Shown here: positions 46,328 to 54,415 of the stretch, piece after piece | Position numbering within the stretch: the first letter of the stretch is position 1 | How the letters are laid out: every line of letters starts with the position of its first letter | From: Rhizobium sp. Root274 | Lineage (GTDB): Bacteria > Pseudomonadota > Alphaproteobacteria > Rhizobiales > Rhizobiaceae | DNA length: 64,000 nt | NCBI RefSeq assembly: GCF_001429245.1 | Contig: NZ_LMJE01000007.1 | Span: 163,127-227,126, forward strand | Direction: 5' to 3' | The notes under the pieces: generated by a model | What the model was told of the DNA's origin: nothing | Database searches by the model: none | What the model saw: the letters and a program-made list of their open reading frames with translations, nothing else | Translations under genes and position numbers: made by a program

Positions 46328-47863
46328 ATGAGTAACGGCGTATCGACATCGACGGACAAGAATGTTGTCGACCTGACGCGGGCACACCGCAACCGGGCGG
46401 CGACCAAGGCCGTCCGTACGAATCGTGAGCGCCTGCAGTCCGGCCAGGGTATATCCCCCGCTTTCGACGTCGAAATCCTTGGAATGCATATCGGCGCGAC
46501 GCTGCAAGGTGCCGCCGTGATTCCGACCATGCTGCTGCTGGTTGCCGGCTTTGGCTCCTACTTTACTTCCCAACCCCAGTTCTTCATTTGGGCGCTTTTC
46601 GGCCTGACCATGCATGCCATCGGCATCGTCATCGTCAAGCGCGCTTCCCGTAGCGAAATTACCCCGCAAAACCAGAAACGCTGGCGCCATATTCTGCTTC
46701 TGGCGCAGGTCGCGATGGGCAGTTGCTGGGCCGTGTTTGCCCTGCAGGACTGCGTCGCCTGCGACGAGACCGCTTTCCTTTTCTACAAGGGCGGCGTGTT
46801 GCTATTGGCACTCTCGATCACGGCCATGGCAACCATGCTCCTGCGTCAGGCGGTGCTGTTCAGCTTCCTGCCGACGGTGATCGCCCTCACCTATCTCGCT
46901 GCATCCGGTCACCGGATGCTCGACCTCGGCCTGACGGCGGTTTTCACCACAGCGCTGATCTTCTTCATCTACATTACCAATCGCCTGCATCAGGCCAATC
47001 TCAAGCTTCTCTCCTTCCAGACAGAAAAGGACGACCTGATCGCGGAACTGGAAGTCGCCAACTCGCTGTCCGACGAAGCGCGCCGCCGTGCCGAAGAAGC
47101 CAATATGGCGAAGTCGCGTTTCCTCGCCTCCATGTCGCACGAGCTGCGCACGCCGCTCAATGCCATCCTCGGCTTTTCCGAGGTGATGGCGACTGAGGTC
47201 TTGGGGCCCCTCAACAACCCGCTCTACAAGGAATATGCCGGCGACATCCACCGCTCCGGCAAGCACCTACTGGAATTGATCAACGAGATCCTCGACCTTT
47301 CGCGCATCGAGGCCGGCAAATACGAGCTGAATGAAGAATCCGTGTCGCTGCTGGAACTCGCGGAAGACTGCATTGGCATGATCCAGCTGCGCGCCAAATC
47401 CAAGAACATCCGGATCGACGAGCAGTTCGAAACGAACCTGCCGTCCGTCTGGGCCGACGAAAAAGCCATGCGCCAGGTCATCCTGAACCTTTTATCCAAT
47501 GCCGTGAAGTTCACTCCCCAGGGTGGCGAGATCATGGTGAAGGCCGGCTGGACGGCGGGCGGTGGGCAATATGTCTCCATCCGCGACAATGGCCCCGGCA
47601 TTCCGGAAGAAGAGATCCCGGTTGTGCTCTCCGCATTCGGACAGGGATCGATTGCCATCAAGAGTGCGGAACAGGGCACGGGCTTGGGCCTGCCGATCGT
47701 CCAGGCGATCCTCGCCAAACACGGCGGCGAGTTCAAGCTGAGGTCCAAATTGCGCGAAGGCACGGAAGTGATCGCGATATTGCCGTCAAACCGGGTTCTG
47801 GAAAGCCTGCCTGCCGTCAGCGAGGCCCGCGCCGTCGAGCCGCGCCGCCGCCAGTTCGCCTGA
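46328..47863 (+). CDS. Membrane histidine kinase, PleC/DivJ/PdhS-like
   Basis: A 511-residue sensor kinase. About six or seven hydrophobic segments lie between residues 52 and 217, then a coiled linker. The HisKA box is FLASMSHELRTPLNAILGFSEVM with H271. ATP-lid boxes are N (LNLLSNAVKFTP), G1 (RDNGPGIP, near 420) and G2 (GTGLGLPIV, near 450). The H-box and the ATEVLGPLNNPLYKEYAGDIHRSG segment are typical of the kinases that act on DivK in alphaproteobacterial cell-cycle control. No response regulator is adjacent. Confidence 0.88.
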   Translation: MSNGVSTSTDKNVVDLTRAHRNRAATKAVRTNRERLQSGQGISPAFDVEILGMHIGATLQGAAVIPTMLLLVAGFGSYFTSQPQFFIWALFGLTMHAIGIVIVKRASRSEITPQNQKRWRHILLLAQVAMGSCWAVFALQDCVACDETAFLFYKGGVLLLALSITAMATMLLRQAVLFSFLPTVIALTYLAASGHRMLDLGLTAVFTTALIFFIYITNRLHQANLKLLSFQTEKDDLIAELEVANSLSDEARRRAEEANMAKSRFLASMSHELRTPLNAILGFSEVMATEVLGPLNNPLYKEYAGDIHRSGKHLLELINEILDLSRIEAGKYELNEESVSLLELAEDCIGMIQLRAKSKNIRIDEQFETNLPSVWADEKAMRQVILNLLSNAVKFTPQGGEIMVKAGWTAGGGQYVSIRDNGPGIPEEEIPVVLSAFGQGSIAIKSAEQGTGLGLPIVQAILAKHGGEFKLRSKLREGTEVIAILPSNRVLESLPAVSEARAVEPRRRQFA

Positions 47864-47865
47864 GC

Positions 47866-48288
47866 TTATCCGAGCAGCCGCATCACCACGACATAGCCGC
47901 TGAAAGCGGCATTCGCCAGGATCAGACAGAACACCGCAAAGGATCCAAGATCCTTGGCATTGCGTCCGACGGTCGAGATCTCCGGCGAGATCCGGTCGAC
48001 CAGTTCCTCGATCGCCGTGTTGAGCGCCTCGACACAAAACATCAGCAGCATCAGCACGACGAAACCGAGGAATTCGAGCGCACCCGCACCGACCAGTGCG
48101 AAGATCGCAAGGCCCGCGACGAAGGCCAGGATCTCGTGCCGGAATGCCGCCTCCTGGATGAGGCGCTTGAACCCTTGGGCAGAATATTGTCCGGCCGCGA
48201 AGAGATGGGCGATGCCCGTCTTCTTCTCGAAGGTTTCGGCAGCAAGCTTGCGGGGCGGCCGGGGGGGCTTCTTCTTCGGATTAGCCAT
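47866..48288 (-). CDS. dgkA: Diacylglycerol kinase DgkA
   Basis: A 140-residue integral membrane kinase that recycles diacylglycerol to phosphatidic acid, for example after glucan or surface-polymer modification. The basic start is followed by three transmembrane helices and the signature VEALNTAIEELVDRISPE, plus AKDLGSFAVF. A longer N-terminal basic extension precedes the usual core. Its start overlaps the end of cobT by eight bases, although the functions are unrelated. Confidence 0.93.
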   Translation of the reverse strand: MANPKKKPPRPPRKLAAETFEKKTGIAHLFAAGQYSAQGFKRLIQEAAFRHEILAFVAGLAIFALVGAGALEFLGFVVLMLLMFCVEALNTAIEELVDRISPEISTVGRNAKDLGSFAVFCLILANAAFSGYVVVMRLLG

Positions 48289-49303
48289 GGGTCTTGTTGC
48301 TCACGCCCGCCTGTTCAAAGGTCGCCATGCCGGAATGGCAGGCGGCAGCCGCCTTGACGATCCCGGCAGCAAGTGCAGCCCCGGTGCCTTCGCCAAGCCG
48401 CATGCCAAGGGCGAGAAGCGGCGTCTTGCCAAGCTTTTCGATCGAGCGGAGATGCCCGGGCTCAGCCGAGACATGGCCGATCAGGCAGTGATCGAGGGCA
48501 GATGGGTTGGCGGCTTTCAGGATCGCTGCAGCGGCTGTCGCCACATAACCGTCGATCAGGACGGGGATCTTCTCCATGCGCGCAGCAAGGATCGCACCTG
48601 CCATGGCCGCAATTTCACGGCCGCCGAGACGCCGCAGCACTTCCAGCGGATCCGACAGATGCTCACGGTGGAAGTCCACCGCCTGCTTCACGGCCGCGAT
48701 CTTGCGCGAGAGCACGTCACCTTCGGAGCCGGTGCCGGGTCCAACCCAATCCTCCGCCTCGCCGCCATAGAGCGCGAGGTTGATGGCAGCAGCGATCGTC
48801 GTATTGCCGATCCCCATTTCGCCGATGCAGAGCAGATCCGTGCCCCCGGCAATCGCTTCCATGCCGAAAGCCATAGTAGCGGCGCAATCGCGCTCGGAAA
48901 GTGCCGGCTCTGAGGTGATGTCACCCGTCGGATAGTCGAGCGCCAGATCGAAGATCTTGAGGCCAAGGTCATACGTGACGCAGATCTGGTTGATTGCCGC
49001 ACCACCGGCTGCGAAATTCTCCACCATCTGCTGCGTCACCGACGACGGGAACGGCGTGATGCCATGTTTGGTGACCCCGTGATTGCCGGCGAAGATTGCA
49101 ACGAGCGGACGGGTGACGGCCGGCGGACGGCCGGTCCAGGCGGCGAGCCACATGGCGATTTCCTCAAGCCGACCGAGCGCGCCCGGTGGCTTTGTCAGCG
49201 TCCGGTCCCGGTCGCGTGCAGCCACCAGCGCTGCGGTATTGGGTCCCGGCAGGTCGCGCAAGAGGACGCGAAAATCGTCGAATGGCAGGCCGGTAACGGT
49301 CAT
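48281..49303 (-). CDS. cobT: Nicotinate-nucleotide-dimethylbenzimidazole phosphoribosyltransferase
   Basis: A 340-residue enzyme (called CobU in the Pseudomonas scheme) that activates DMB by transfer of phosphoribose from nicotinate mononucleotide, the step before lower-ligand attachment. Blocks TKPPGALGRLEEIA, AGNHGVTKHGITPFPSSVTQQMV, GEMGIGNTTIAAA and HVSAEPGH are diagnostic. The ATG at 49303 gives the usual N-terminus; a longer reading is possible. It is divergent from cobS. No riboswitch is visible in the 110-base gap. Confidence 0.96.
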   Translation of the reverse strand: MTVTGLPFDDFRVLLRDLPGPNTAALVAARDRDRTLTKPPGALGRLEEIAMWLAAWTGRPPAVTRPLVAIFAGNHGVTKHGITPFPSSVTQQMVENFAAGGAAINQICVTYDLGLKIFDLALDYPTGDITSEPALSERDCAATMAFGMEAIAGGTDLLCIGEMGIGNTTIAAAINLALYGGEAEDWVGPGTGSEGDVLSRKIAAVKQAVDFHREHLSDPLEVLRRLGGREIAAMAGAILAARMEKIPVLIDGYVATAAAAILKAANPSALDHCLIGHVSAEPGHLRSIEKLGKTPLLALGMRLGEGTGAALAAGIVKAAAACHSGMATFEQAGVSNKTHG

Positions 49304-49413
49304 GGGATGCGCTTCCTTGTAATCTGCAGACAAATCGGGCTTTGTGGCATCTCTCATACTGACCGCGCTCGCCAGTCTCAACTCAAAAAACGGCGGCTGC
49401 GGTCGTCATATGG

Positions 49414-50214
49414 ATGGATGACGCATTGATGCTGAGTGGGCGTGACCTGGTGAACGAGACGGCAAGGGCGATATCCTTCCTGAGCCGCTTTCCGGTGCCG
49501 AACCGATACTTTGCCAATCACGATGGCACCCTCTCGCAAACGGTTGCGGCTTTCCCCCTCGCCGGCCTGTTGATCACGCTGCCGGCGGCGACATTGCTCG
49601 GCCTCCTTGCCCTGGCGGACGCTCCACCGCTTGTCGCCGTTCTGCTATCCCTGACCGTGCAAGTCATGGTCACCGGCGCCCTGCACGAGGACGGCCTCAC
49701 CGATACAGCGGATGGGCTCGGCGGCGGACGCGACCGCGAGCGCGCGCTGGCCATCATGAAGGACAGCCGGATCGGCACCTATGGCGCACTCGCCCTCATC
49801 CTGTCGGTTGGTTTGCGCGCCGCCGCGCTCGCAGCGCTGACGCCGGCCTGGCCCCCGCTCGCGACGGCCCTCATCTGGCTTGCTGCTGCGGCCATTAGCA
49901 GGGCGGCCATGGTCTGGCACTGGTCGAGCCTTCCACCTGCGAAGGCAGATGGGGTCGCAGCCTCCGTCGGCCATCCAGATCCCGCTGCCACCCGTTTCGC
50001 AATCGCCTGCGGACTAGCGGCCTCAATCCTTCTCGGCCTCTTCGTCCTGCCCTTCGCGCCCGTCGTCGCCACCCTCTCCCTGACCTGCCTCATGACGGCC
50101 GGCTTTACCGCCTTCGTCAAGTCCAAGATCCGGGGGCACACCGGCGACACCATCGGCGCCAGCCAGCAGATCGCCGAGATCGGCTATCTCCTGTCTCTTG
50201 CCATCTTCCTTTAG
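49414..50214 (+). CDS. cobS: Adenosylcobinamide-GDP ribazoletransferase
   Basis: A 266-residue inner-membrane enzyme (CobV in the Pseudomonas scheme) that joins GDP-activated cobinamide to alpha-ribazole to complete cobalamin. The core ALHEDGLTDTADGLGGGRDRERALAIMKDSRIGTYG is the family signature. About seven hydrophobic segments follow, and the C-terminal GHTGDTIGASQQIAEIGYLL is conserved. A small DUF1289 gene follows after 34 bases. Confidence 0.95.
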   Translation: MDDALMLSGRDLVNETARAISFLSRFPVPNRYFANHDGTLSQTVAAFPLAGLLITLPAATLLGLLALADAPPLVAVLLSLTVQVMVTGALHEDGLTDTADGLGGGRDRERALAIMKDSRIGTYGALALILSVGLRAAALAALTPAWPPLATALIWLAAAAISRAAMVWHWSSLPPAKADGVAASVGHPDPAATRFAIACGLAASILLGLFVLPFAPVVATLSLTCLMTAGFTAFVKSKIRGHTGDTIGASQQIAEIGYLLSLAIFL

Positions 50215-50248
50215 GCATCCGATATAGAAGCCGAGCGAAAGGACGCCG

Positions 50249-50470
50249 ATGGAATCGCCCTGCATTCTGATCTGTTCGATAGACGACAAGACCGGCTTCT
50301 GTTTCGGCTGCGGCCGAACGCGTGACGAGATCGGTCGCTGGACCAGCTATTCAAGCGAGGAACGGCGTGTGATCATGGCCGGCCTGCCAGCGCGCCTCGA
50401 AAACGTCGAGCGCAAGCCACGCCGGGAAACACGTCGCACCAGACTGCAGCGCGAGCGCGAGACCGGTTGA
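50249..50470 (+). CDS. DUF1289 domain protein
   Basis: A 73-residue protein with the DUF1289 cysteine pattern [30 protein letters not shown], probably a metal-binding motif. A basic tail rich in Arg follows. Such small proteins are found near cobS or metabolic genes in many Proteobacteria, with no proven role. Its stop overlaps the ATG of the next gene (TGATG). Confidence 0.88.
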   Translation: MESPCILICSIDDKTGFCFGCGRTRDEIGRWTSYSSEERRVIMAGLPARLENVERKPRRETRRTRLQRERETG

Positions 50471-51168
50471 TGCGGTTTGTCCTTGGCCTTGCGATCCTCG
50501 GCATCGGCCTCGTCCTTCTTGTGGTCAATCACGATCAGGGCCAGACTTTCGGTGTCGATAACGAGGCCGTCGGCAGAATCGTCGTCGCCCTGCCGATCCT
50601 TCTGATGATTTCAAGCGGTATCCTGCTCGGTCGCCGATCGGTCGGGCAAAGCCTTCGTCAGCTGTCGATCTGGGTGCTGATCGCGCTCGCACTGGTGACC
50701 GGTTACCTCTACCGAGACGACATGCGGGCTGTTGGTGAACGGGTACTCGCAGGCCTGATGCCGGGTCGTGCGGTGTATGTGACGAATGCGGATGGATCAA
50801 CGGAGGTCGTCCTGCACAAATCTCTCGGCGGCCATTTCGAGACCAGCGTGGAAATCGGCCCCGTCTCCGTTCCCGTCCTCATCGATACGGGCGCAAGTTC
50901 CGTCGTTCTGAAATTCGAGGATGCGGTGAGGATCGGCATCGATCCGAACACGCTGCAGTTCACCCGCACAGTGCTGACTGCCAATGGACAGGCCCAGGCA
51001 GCCCCGATCCGCCTGCCGGAACTGAAGTTGGGTGACATAAGCCGCACCGATGTTCCGGCCGTCATCCTGGAAGAGGGACGGCTCGACCAGAGCCTGCTCG
51101 GCATGAGCTTCCTCTCTACCCTCGGCTCCCTACAGATGCAGACCGACGAGCTTCGCCTGCGCGACTGA
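50470..51168 (+). CDS. Membrane-anchored retropepsin-like aspartic protease
   Basis: A 232-residue protein of the TIGR02281 clan AA type. Hydrophobic helices lie at 1-20, about 35-55 and 62-80. A periplasmic aspartic protease domain follows, with HFETSVEIGPVSVPVLIDTGASSVVL (DTGAS is the active-site motif) and a second conserved LLGMSFLSTLG. One catalytic Asp per chain implies a dimer, as in retropepsins. It is translationally coupled to the DUF1289 gene. Confidence 0.9.
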   Translation: MRFVLGLAILGIGLVLLVVNHDQGQTFGVDNEAVGRIVVALPILLMISSGILLGRRSVGQSLRQLSIWVLIALALVTGYLYRDDMRAVGERVLAGLMPGRAVYVTNADGSTEVVLHKSLGGHFETSVEIGPVSVPVLIDTGASSVVLKFEDAVRIGIDPNTLQFTRTVLTANGQAQAAPIRLPELKLGDISRTDVPAVILEEGRLDQSLLGMSFLSTLGSLQMQTDELRLRD

Positions 51169-51172
51169 TGGA

Positions 51173-51934
51173 TCAGGCTCGGAGCTTATAGCCGGTCCTG
51201 AAGATGAAGGTCAGGACCGCCAGACAGATGGCGAGAAACACACCAATCATGCCGACGCTGATCAGCGGATGCACGTCCGACACTTCGAAGAAACTCCAGC
51301 GGAAACCGCTGACGAGATAGAGGACCGGATTGAGATGGCTGACCGCCCGCCAGAACGGCGGCAGCATGTCGATCGAATAGAATGTGCCACCAAGGAAAGT
51401 GAGCGGCGGGACGACGAGCGAAGGCACAAGGTTCAACTGCTCGAAATTCTTGGCCAGCACCCCGATGATGAAGCCGGCAAGGCTGAAGGTCACCGCCGTC
51501 AGCACCATGAACAGCAGCATCAACACCGGATAGGCGATGTGCAGGTCGACGAAGAACATGGCCGTGAAAAGGATGATCAGGCCGATCATCATGCCCTTCG
51601 TCGCCGCAGCACCGACATAGCCCAGCAGGATTTCACTCATCGCGACGGGGGCGGACAGGATTTCGTAGATCGTGCCCGTGAATTTCGGGAAATAGATACC
51701 GACCGAACCGTTCGAAATGCACTGCGTGATGAGCGCGAGCATGATCAGCCCTGGCGTGATGAAGCCGCCATAGGAGACGCCGCCCACCTCCTGCATGCGG
51801 GAGCCAACGGCCGCCCCGAAGACGATGAAGTAAAGCGCGGTCGACAGCACCGGCGAGATAACGCTCTGCAAAAGCGTCCGTCGTGTGCGCGCCATCTCGT
51901 AGAAATAGATCGACTTGACCGCTTCCGTGTTCAT
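51173..51934 (-). CDS. ABC-2 type transporter permease (YadH-like)
   Basis: A 253-residue membrane subunit of an exporter, with six hydrophobic segments and the ABC-2 signature [34 protein letters not shown]. The closest well-known relative by architecture is E. coli YadH. Its start overlaps the stop of the ATPase gene by four bases (ATGA), so the two proteins are made together. The exported substrate is unknown. Confidence 0.92.
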   Translation of the reverse strand: MNTEAVKSIYFYEMARTRRTLLQSVISPVLSTALYFIVFGAAVGSRMQEVGGVSYGGFITPGLIMLALITQCISNGSVGIYFPKFTGTIYEILSAPVAMSEILLGYVGAAATKGMMIGLIILFTAMFFVDLHIAYPVLMLLFMVLTAVTFSLAGFIIGVLAKNFEQLNLVPSLVVPPLTFLGGTFYSIDMLPPFWRAVSHLNPVLYLVSGFRWSFFEVSDVHPLISVGMIGVFLAICLAVLTFIFRTGYKLRA

Positions 51935-52857
51935 GCCTTGGCTCCGATCAGCGAAACGAAAATATCTTCAAGAGAAGTCTGGCGGGTCGACAGGTCGTCG
52001 AAGCGAAGGCCCGCCGCCTCCAGGGCCTGCAAGAGGCGCCCCACATGCGCATCAGCCCTGCCCAGATCGTAATCATGCAACAACTGGTCGCCGCGCTCGT
52101 TCAAAGTCAGCTCCCACTCCGACAGACTGTCCGGGATCTTGGTGATTGGCTCCAGGAGATTGATGGCGAGCTGCTTCTTGCCCAGCTTGCGCATCAAGGC
52201 GTCCTTGTTCTCGACCAGCAGCAGGCGCCCCTTGTCGATCACCCCAATGCGATCGGCGATCTCCTGCGCTTCCTCGATGTAGTGGGTCGTGAGAATGATC
52301 GTGACGCCGGTCTTGCGCAAACGCTCCACCAGCTGCCACATGTCCTTGCGAAGGGCGACATCGACGCCAGCCGTTGGCTCATCAAGGAACAGGATGCGCG
52401 GCTCATGCGACAGCGCCTTGGCAATCAGGACCCGCCGTTTCATCCCCCCGGACAGTTCCCGAAGCGCATTATTGCGTTTGTCGAAGAGCGAGAGGTCGCG
52501 CAAGATTTGATCAATGAGGGCCGGATTGGCCTTCTTGCCATTCAGCCCGCGTGAAAAGCTGACGGTATTGAACACCGTCTCGAACATGTCGGTCGTCAGT
52601 TCCTGAGGCACCAGCCCGATCTCGCCGCGGGTCTTGCGGAACTCGCTCACCACATCATGGCCCGCGACCGTGACGCTTCCAACGGAAGGATTGGTCATGC
52701 CGCAAATGATCGAGATCAGCGTCGTCTTGCCCGCACCATTCGGCCCGAGCAGCGCCAGGATCTCGCCCTCCTCGATATCAAAGCTGACATCATCGAGGGC
52801 CTTGAAGCCATTGGCATAGGTTTTGGAAAGCGAGCGAATGGAGATGATAGGGGGCAT
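51931..52857 (-). CDS. ABC exporter ATP-binding protein (YadG-like)
   Basis: A 308-residue ATPase. Walker A is [14 protein letters not shown], the Q-loop is in GLVPQEL, the signature is [12 protein letters not shown], Walker B is [13 protein letters not shown], and the H-loop is [13 protein letters not shown]-terminal extension of about 80 residues is typical of the CcmA/YadG group. It pairs with the overlapping permease gene. Confidence 0.95.
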   Translation of the reverse strand: MPPIISIRSLSKTYANGFKALDDVSFDIEEGEILALLGPNGAGKTTLISIICGMTNPSVGSVTVAGHDVVSEFRKTRGEIGLVPQELTTDMFETVFNTVSFSRGLNGKKANPALIDQILRDLSLFDKRNNALRELSGGMKRRVLIAKALSHEPRILFLDEPTAGVDVALRKDMWQLVERLRKTGVTIILTTHYIEEAQEIADRIGVIDKGRLLLVENKDALMRKLGKKQLAINLLEPITKIPDSLSEWELTLNERGDQLLHDYDLGRADAHVGRLLQALEAAGLRFDDLSTRQTSLEDIFVSLIGAKA

Positions 52858-53032
52858 GGCGCACTCGGTGAACAGGAAGCGAAACGCCTATATAGGCCCT
52901 TTGCCGAGAGGCGCCAGAGCTAGCGGCGAGACGGTCTGTCCACGCTCAAAGACAATGCCGCCGGCCGCTGAAGCGGTCGACGGCATATCGGATGCAGCAA
53001 TCCGCAGGCGCAGACTGCGCCGAAGCTTCTCG

Positions 53033-53857
53033 TTATTTGATGCGCAGCTGGGCTGCCTTAATCTGCACTAGCGTGTCGAGGTTTTGGTTGACGCGGCAAT
53101 AGAACTCTTCGTCGATGAAGGGGCGCAGCATGAAGTCGTTGCCGCCGACCTTGAGGAAGCGCGCGGACAAAAGACGATTGGTCGAGGACGATACGCCGAT
53201 GATCCGCAGCTCATGCGAACCGCGCACCGCACGGATGCGACGTGTCAGTTCGAAGCCATCGATGTCGGGCATGTTGTAATCGGTGACAACAAGCGCAACA
53301 TCCGGATTGGCTTTCAGGATCTCGATCGCCTTGGCGCCGCTTTCGGCCAGGCTGACACGGAAATTGTAACGCTTCAGACGACTGGAGAGCAGCGCACGGG
53401 CTGTCGCGCTGTCGTCGACGATCAGCACGTGGTGGCGATGGTTGGTCAGGAAGCGATAGACCGACTCTGCCAGCATCTCGACGGCGAAGATATTGTCCTT
53501 CAGGATATAGTCGACAATGTCCTTGGCCAGCAGCTTCTCGCGGGTCTCGTCATGGAACGTGCCGGTGAAGACGATGGTCGGGATATTGCAGTCGATGAGA
53601 TATTCGAGCGCCTCGCCGTTTTCCGCCCCCGGCAGGTTGATGTTCGAGATCGCCAGTGTAACCGGCTCTTCCGAGAGCTCGTTGGCCATCTGCAGATCCT
53701 CGAAGGTTCTGCAGATTTCGACATCGACGCCCATCAACTCCTTCATGCGCTGGCTGATCATTTGAGTGAAGACGTTCGAGTCTTCTCCCAGGATGATCCG
53801 GACGTCGGGAAATGTTTCCCCGGAATACTGCATTCCGGATATGCCAAGGATAGCCAT
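53033..53857 (-). CDS. Tandem receiver-domain protein, first receiver degenerate
   Basis: A 274-residue protein made of two receiver (REC) domains and no output domain. REC1 (about 18-140) keeps the acidic pocket (E25, D26), T98 and K120 but has Asn at the phosphoacceptor position (N72 in ISNINLPG). REC2 (about 143-262) has D148/D149 and the phosphoacceptor D193 (VVTDYNMPD). Its invariant Lys is replaced by Arg (R245 in FMLRPF). The layout is that of the N-terminal half of PleD without the cyclase. The ATG at 53857 is preferred; an upstream Met is possible. Confidence 0.87.
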   Translation of the reverse strand: MAILGISGMQYSGETFPDVRIILGEDSNVFTQMISQRMKELMGVDVEICRTFEDLQMANELSEEPVTLAISNINLPGAENGEALEYLIDCNIPTIVFTGTFHDETREKLLAKDIVDYILKDNIFAVEMLAESVYRFLTNHRHHVLIVDDSATARALLSSRLKRYNFRVSLAESGAKAIEILKANPDVALVVTDYNMPDIDGFELTRRIRAVRGSHELRIIGVSSSTNRLLSARFLKVGGNDFMLRPFIDEEFYCRVNQNLDTLVQIKAAQLRIK

Positions 53858-54028
53858 CGAAGGTGCCTTCTGTGAAATGTTCAACACGAGGACATCTATC
53901 AGGCTTGTTTTTCGGAAGCGTTAACTGAGGCTTCTCAGAGGCTTGGCCGTGCGAAAATAGTTAAGCGAGATAAAATATATAACCAAGGCGAGCAATGCAC
54001 CGATGAATTGCACCCTTGCCGCCCGCCA

Positions 54029-54298
54029 TTACTTGACCGTCGCCACGCCATCGTTGATCTCCACTGTCTCGCCGCCAGCAAGACCGATCCGATCACCATT
54101 GGGAAGTGTCAGGAAGCAGCCGGAAGGGCAGATCGTTTCCGCCCCGCCCGCATCAAGCGGAACTTCCATCTTGTTGCCGTCTTCGACAACGATCAGCACG
54201 ACGGACGAGGGGCCGGCATTGTGCACCGAAGCTGCGATTGCCGATCCGGCAGCGAGCACAGAAACGACCACACCAAACGCACACGTCATCACGCGCAT
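54029..54298 (-). CDS. Small exported protein
   Basis: An 89-residue protein of unknown function. Residues 1-21 are a signal peptide (MTCAFGVVVSVLAAGSAIA). The mature part is a small beta-rich domain with two close Cys (TICPSGCF) in a VPLDAGGAETICPSGCFLTLPNGD context that could form a disulphide. An ATG two codons upstream, at 54304, is an alternative start but lacks spacing to the GCAGG site. Confidence 0.6.
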   Translation of the reverse strand: MRVMTCAFGVVVSVLAAGSAIAASVHNAGPSSVVLIVVEDGNKMEVPLDAGGAETICPSGCFLTLPNGDRIGLAGGETVEINDGVATVK

Positions 54299-54415
54299 TG
54301 TCATGCCTGCAGCGAAGCCGAAGCCCCGTCCCTTGCCAAATGCGACCGAAAGAATTTCGATCAGCCATGCCCCTCTTATGCCGCATTACGCCTGAATGGC
54401 GGCTGAATGCGGCGT

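Noticed and set aside
53007-53021. GGCGCA-GAC-TGCGCC hairpin after the tandem receiver gene
   Set aside because: The stem is good but no T run follows on the minus strand, so I do not call it a terminator.
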